Origin: JAHEJX01 sp041605955
Lineage (GTDB): Bacteria; Actinomycetota; Acidimicrobiia; Spongiisociales; UBA5794
Direction of reading: 5' to 3'
DNA: 59,283 nucleotides
Assembly: GCA_041605955.1 (NCBI GenBank)
Contig: JBFIXI010000017.1
Span: 1 to 59,283 of the forward strand
Positions 56,698 through 59,283 of the stretch are shown here, one piece after another. The stretch's first letter is position 1, and each line of letters starts with the position of its first letter. The position numbers and the translations under genes are program-made. The notes below the pieces were generated by a model. That model had not been told where the DNA came from. It did no database searches and saw only the letters and a list, made by a program, of their open reading frames with translations.

Positions 56698-57876
56698 TTG
56701 GAAATCGATATAGGTATCGCAAAGTCGGGTCGTCGGGCGTGGGGCTTCGACGACATCGCCATCGTTCCGTCGCGCCGTACCAGGGATCCGGAAGACGTGG
56801 ATCTGTCCTGGCAGCTCGACGCCTACCGCTTTGAGCTGCCGATGATGGCGGCGGCGATGGACTCGGCAGTCAGCCCGCAGACGGCCATCGCCATCGGCAA
56901 GCTCGGTGGCCTGGCAGTGCTGAATCTGGAGGGGCTGTGGACCCGGTACGAGGACCCGGTGCCGGTGTATGCCGAGATTGCAGCCGCTCCCGAAGATGAA
57001 GCCACCCGCACCATCCAGAAGGTCTACCAGGAGCCCGTGAAGCCGGATTTGATTGGACGCCGCATCGACGAGATCAAGGCCTCGGGTGTGGTCGCCGCCG
57101 CCAGCCTGACCCCGCAACATGTCGAAGGGCTCCATCGGCCGGCGCTCGAAGCCGGGCTGGACATTCTCGTGATCCAGGGGACGGTCGTCTCCGCCGAGCA
57201 CGTCTCCACGAGGGTCGATCCACTCGATCTCTTCAAGTTCATCGCCGCACTCGACCTGCCGGTTATCGCCGGGGGCGTGGCCTCTTTCGCCGGAGCACTC
57301 CACATCATGCGAACCGGAGCCGCCGGAGTCCTCGTCGGCGTTGGACCGGGCGCCGCCTGCACATCCCGAGGGGTGCTCGGCATCGGCGTACCACAGGCCA
57401 CCGCCATTGCCGATGCCGCCGGTGCCCGGATCCGCTACCTCGAGGAGAGCGGCCGATATGTTCACGTGATCGCCGACGGCGGTATGCGCACCGGCGGCGA
57501 CATCGCCAAAGCGATCGCTTGTGGAGCCGATGCCGTGATGCTGGGCTCACCGATCACTGCTGCCGAAGAGGCCCCCGCGCAGGGCTACCACTGGGGTATG
57601 GCCACCTTTCATCCCACGCTGCCGCGCGGCACCCGGGTTCGCACCGGGCGACTGGGCACGCTCGCCGAGATCCTCACCGGTCCGGCGTACGAGAACGACG
57701 GAAGACGGAACCTGTTTGGGGCACTGCGAGTCTCGATGGCCACTACGGGTTACGCCGACGTCAAGGAGTTCCAGAAGGCCGAGGTGATGGTGGCCCCGGC
57801 GCTGCAGACCGAGGGTAAGCGGCTGCAACAGAGCCAGGGGGTGGGCATGGGTCACGGCAGCCGCCCCACCGAATGA
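56698..57876 (+). CDS. guaB3: GuaB3-family IMP dehydrogenase-related protein
   Basis: This TIM-barrel protein of 392 residues lacks the CBS insert of ordinary IMP dehydrogenase. It has MEIDIGIAKSGRRAWGFDDIAIVPSRRTRDPEDVDLSWQL, PMMAAAMDSAVSP, VGVGPGAACTSRGVLGIGVPQ (cysteine of the catalytic loop) and VIADGGMRTGGDIAKAIACGADAVMLGSP. This CBS-less form is typical of Actinomycetota and, in some species, acts as GMP reductase. It starts at TTG 56698 with AAGGGG upstream and overlaps guaA by ATGA. Confidence 0.9.
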   Translation: MEIDIGIAKSGRRAWGFDDIAIVPSRRTRDPEDVDLSWQLDAYRFELPMMAAAMDSAVSPQTAIAIGKLGGLAVLNLEGLWTRYEDPVPVYAEIAAAPEDEATRTIQKVYQEPVKPDLIGRRIDEIKASGVVAAASLTPQHVEGLHRPALEAGLDILVIQGTVVSAEHVSTRVDPLDLFKFIAALDLPVIAGGVASFAGALHIMRTGAAGVLVGVGPGAACTSRGVLGIGVPQATAIADAAGARIRYLEESGRYVHVIADGGMRTGGDIAKAIACGADAVMLGSPITAAEEAPAQGYHWGMATFHPTLPRGTRVRTGRLGTLAEILTGPAYENDGRRNLFGALRVSMATTGYADVKEFQKAEVMVAPALQTEGKRLQQSQGVGMGHGSRPTE

Positions 57877-59283
57877 CCGCGCCCACCACCGCCGGCCAGG
57901 CATCGGGAGGAGATTTCGACAAGGTCCTGGTGGTCGACTTCGGCGCCCAATACGCGCAGCTGATCGCCCGTCGGGTCCGCGAAGCCAGTGTCTACTCAGA
58001 GATCGTCGGACGCAACGTCACCGCCGCCGAGGTCAAGTCGCATGACCCCGTGGCGTTGATTCTCAGCGGTGGACCGGCCTCGGTCTATGCCGAAGATGCC
58101 TACGAGCTCGACCCGGAGATCCTCGAGTTGGGAATTCCGACCCTGGGTATTTGCTACGGACACCAGTTGATGGCCCATGCCCTCGGCGGCTCTGTTGCCG
58201 CCAACGATGTCGCCGAATTCGGACGAGCCGAGCTTCGGATCGCCGACGGCAGCGTCCTGTTCAAGGAGCTGCCCGATCAGCAGGTGGTCTGGATGAGCCA
58301 CCGGGACGCAGTGGCTGAGCCGCCGCCGGGCTTCACCGTCACTGCCGGCACCGCCGATTCTCCGGTGGCGGCCATGGAAGACCCCGCTCGAGGCCTGTAC
58401 GGAGTGCAGTTCCACCCCGAGGTGGCCCACACGGAGTTCGGGCAGTCGATCCTCAAACACTTCCTATACGACGCCGCGGAGGCGCGGCCCAACTGGACTC
58501 ACGTCGGCATCATCGATCAGTCGGTCGCCGCAGTGCGCGCTGCGGTGGGCGATGGCCGCGTCATCTGTGGCTTGTCCGGTGGGGTCGACTCCTCGGTGGC
58601 GGCGGCCATCGTTCACAAGGCGGTCGGCGACCAGCTGGTGTGCGTGTTCGTCGATCATGGGCTGCTGCGCGAGGGTGAGGGGGCGCAGGTGGAGGCCACC
58701 TTCCGTCGTGCTTTCCACATGAATCTCGTCCACGTCGACGCTTCGGCGCGTTTCCTGGAGGCGCTCGCCGGGGTCACCGACCCCGAGGCGAAGCGCAAGA
58801 TCATCGGCGAGACGTTCATCCGGGTCTTCGAGGAGATCGCCGCCGATCTGCAGGATGCCCGCTTCCTCGTTCAGGGGACGTTGTATCCGGACATCATCGA
58901 ATCGGGTACGGCCGATGCTGCCAAGATCAAGAGCCATCACAACGTCGGCGGGCTCCCCGAAGACATGCACTTCGATCTGATCGAGCCGCTACGTGATCTC
59001 TTCAAAGACGAGGTCAGGGCCATTGGGGCCGAGCTGGGGCTACCGCAAGAGATTGTTTGGCGGCAGCCGTTCCCCGGACCGGGCCTGGCGGTACGCATCA
59101 TCGGTGAGGTCACGCAGGAGCGGCTCGACATCCTGCGGGCGGCGGACGCCATTGTTGTGGAGGAGATCCGGCGCGCCGGGCTCTATCGCGACCTGTGGCA
59201 GACCTTCGGCGTGCTGCCCGCAATCCGATCTGTGGGGGTGCAGGGTGACGGTCGCACCTACGCCTATCCGCTGGTGCTGCGGG
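57873..59283 (+). CDS. guaA: GMP synthase (glutamine-hydrolysing), 3'-truncated by window end
   Basis: About 470 codons are visible. The glutaminase domain carries VVDFGAQYAQLIARRVREA, ILSGGPASVYAED, nucleophile GICYGHQLM and GVQFHPEVAHTE. The ATP-pyrophosphatase domain carries the P-loop ICGLSGGVDSSVAAA, VFVDHGLLREGE and QGTLYPDIIESG, and the dimerisation domain starts at WRQPFPGPGLAVRIIGE. It converts XMP to GMP. The ATG at 57873 overlaps the guaB3 stop by four bases. The stop codon lies beyond the window. Confidence 0.96.
   Translation, partial: MTAPTTAGQASGGDFDKVLVVDFGAQYAQLIARRVREASVYSEIVGRNVTAAEVKSHDPVALILSGGPASVYAEDAYELDPEILELGIPTLGICYGHQLMAHALGGSVAANDVAEFGRAELRIADGSVLFKELPDQQVVWMSHRDAVAEPPPGFTVTAGTADSPVAAMEDPARGLYGVQFHPEVAHTEFGQSILKHFLYDAAEARPNWTHVGIIDQSVAAVRAAVGDGRVICGLSGGVDSSVAAAIVHKAVGDQLVCVFVDHGLLREGEGAQVEATFRRAFHMNLVHVDASARFLEALAGVTDPEAKRKIIGETFIRVFEEIAADLQDARFLVQGTLYPDIIESGTADAAKIKSHHNVGGLPEDMHFDLIEPLRDLFKDEVRAIGAELGLPQEIVWRQPFPGPGLAVRIIGEVTQERLDILRAADAIVVEEIRRAGLYRDLWQTFGVLPAIRSVGVQGDGRTYAYPLVLR

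Overview
The window is a high-GC bacterial chromosome segment of housekeeping genes, with no prophage, insertion sequence, CRISPR array, rRNA or recognisable tRNA. It probably comes from the Actinomycetota. The evidence for that is the CBS-less GuaB3-type IMP dehydrogenase paralogue beside guaA, abundant GTG/TTG starts, a HrcA/CIRCE-type groESL control region, and many genes whose -10 box (TANNNT) lies 5-8 nt before the start codon, as in leaderless transcription. A deep lineage such as Acidimicrobiia fits, but that rank is a guess.

Layout. 1-4570: a secreted ScyD/beta-propeller-like protein, a CocE-type hydrolase and an adenine deaminase. 4583-17458: promoter, structured leader and the S10-spc superoperon, rpsJ-rplC-rplD-rplW-rplB-rpsS-rplV-rpsC-rplP-rpmC-rpsQ-rplN-rplX-rplE-rpsN-rpsH-rplF-rplR-rpsE-rpmD-rplO-secY-adk-map. 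17519-18895: two minus-strand accessory genes (half-size flavoprotein, GNAT acetyltransferase) where infA would be expected. 18949-22199: the alpha operon, rpmJ-rpsM-rpsK-rpsD-rpoA-rplQ. 22267-26328: Nudix, DUF4097-like lipoprotein, YIP1-like membrane protein, truA and an 8-oxoguanine deaminase-like gene. 26354-30822: rplM-rpsI-glmM, then glmS behind a glmS ribozyme. 30888-39264: acpS, nnr, alr, P1 peptidase, family-4 uracil-DNA glycosylase, the complete tRNA t6A set tsaE-tsaB-rimI-tsaD, and a site-2 protease. 39274-48750: PQQ-type sugar dehydrogenase lipoprotein, CIRCE-controlled groESL, GerMN protein, GNAT, Nudix, S9 peptidase, SDR and a DUF480/YceH protein. 48761-51675: divergent cimA and trpS, each behind its own attenuator. 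51682-59283: DUF1801, SRPBCC, an esterase, an unknown protein, a Cys/Met-metabolism PLP enzyme, guaB3 and guaA (cut by the window end).

Main discoveries, all readable from sequence. (1) A 338-bp divergent region carries two back-to-back attenuators. The cimA leader peptide MEHRHIIIIR has four Ile codons in a row and is followed by a hairpin with a six-T tract. The trpS leader peptide MKQNGHWWWRS has three Trp codons in a row and is followed by a terminator hairpin. Both leader peptides appear leaderless. (2) The 314-bp region before glmS matches the glmS ribozyme core, including a compensated base-pair change. (3) groES has two tandem CIRCE-like 9-N9-9 palindromes, the second with a symmetrical change. 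(4) The rplC start is preceded by two tandem 17-bp copies of its own start region, making a chain of three ATGA stop-start overlaps. (5) Ribosomal proteins uS3 and uS11 carry long low-complexity repeat-bearing extensions.

How the genes work together: the segment joins translation (30 ribosomal proteins, RNA polymerase alpha, SecY, Map, t6A, TrpRS, TruA), chaperonins, cell-wall precursor supply (GlmM, GlmS, Alr), purine base salvage and GMP synthesis (adenine and 8-oxoguanine deaminases, GuaB3, GuaA), and isoleucine synthesis. Stop-start overlaps (ATGA, TGATG, TTGA) run through most operons, so translational coupling is probably extensive.
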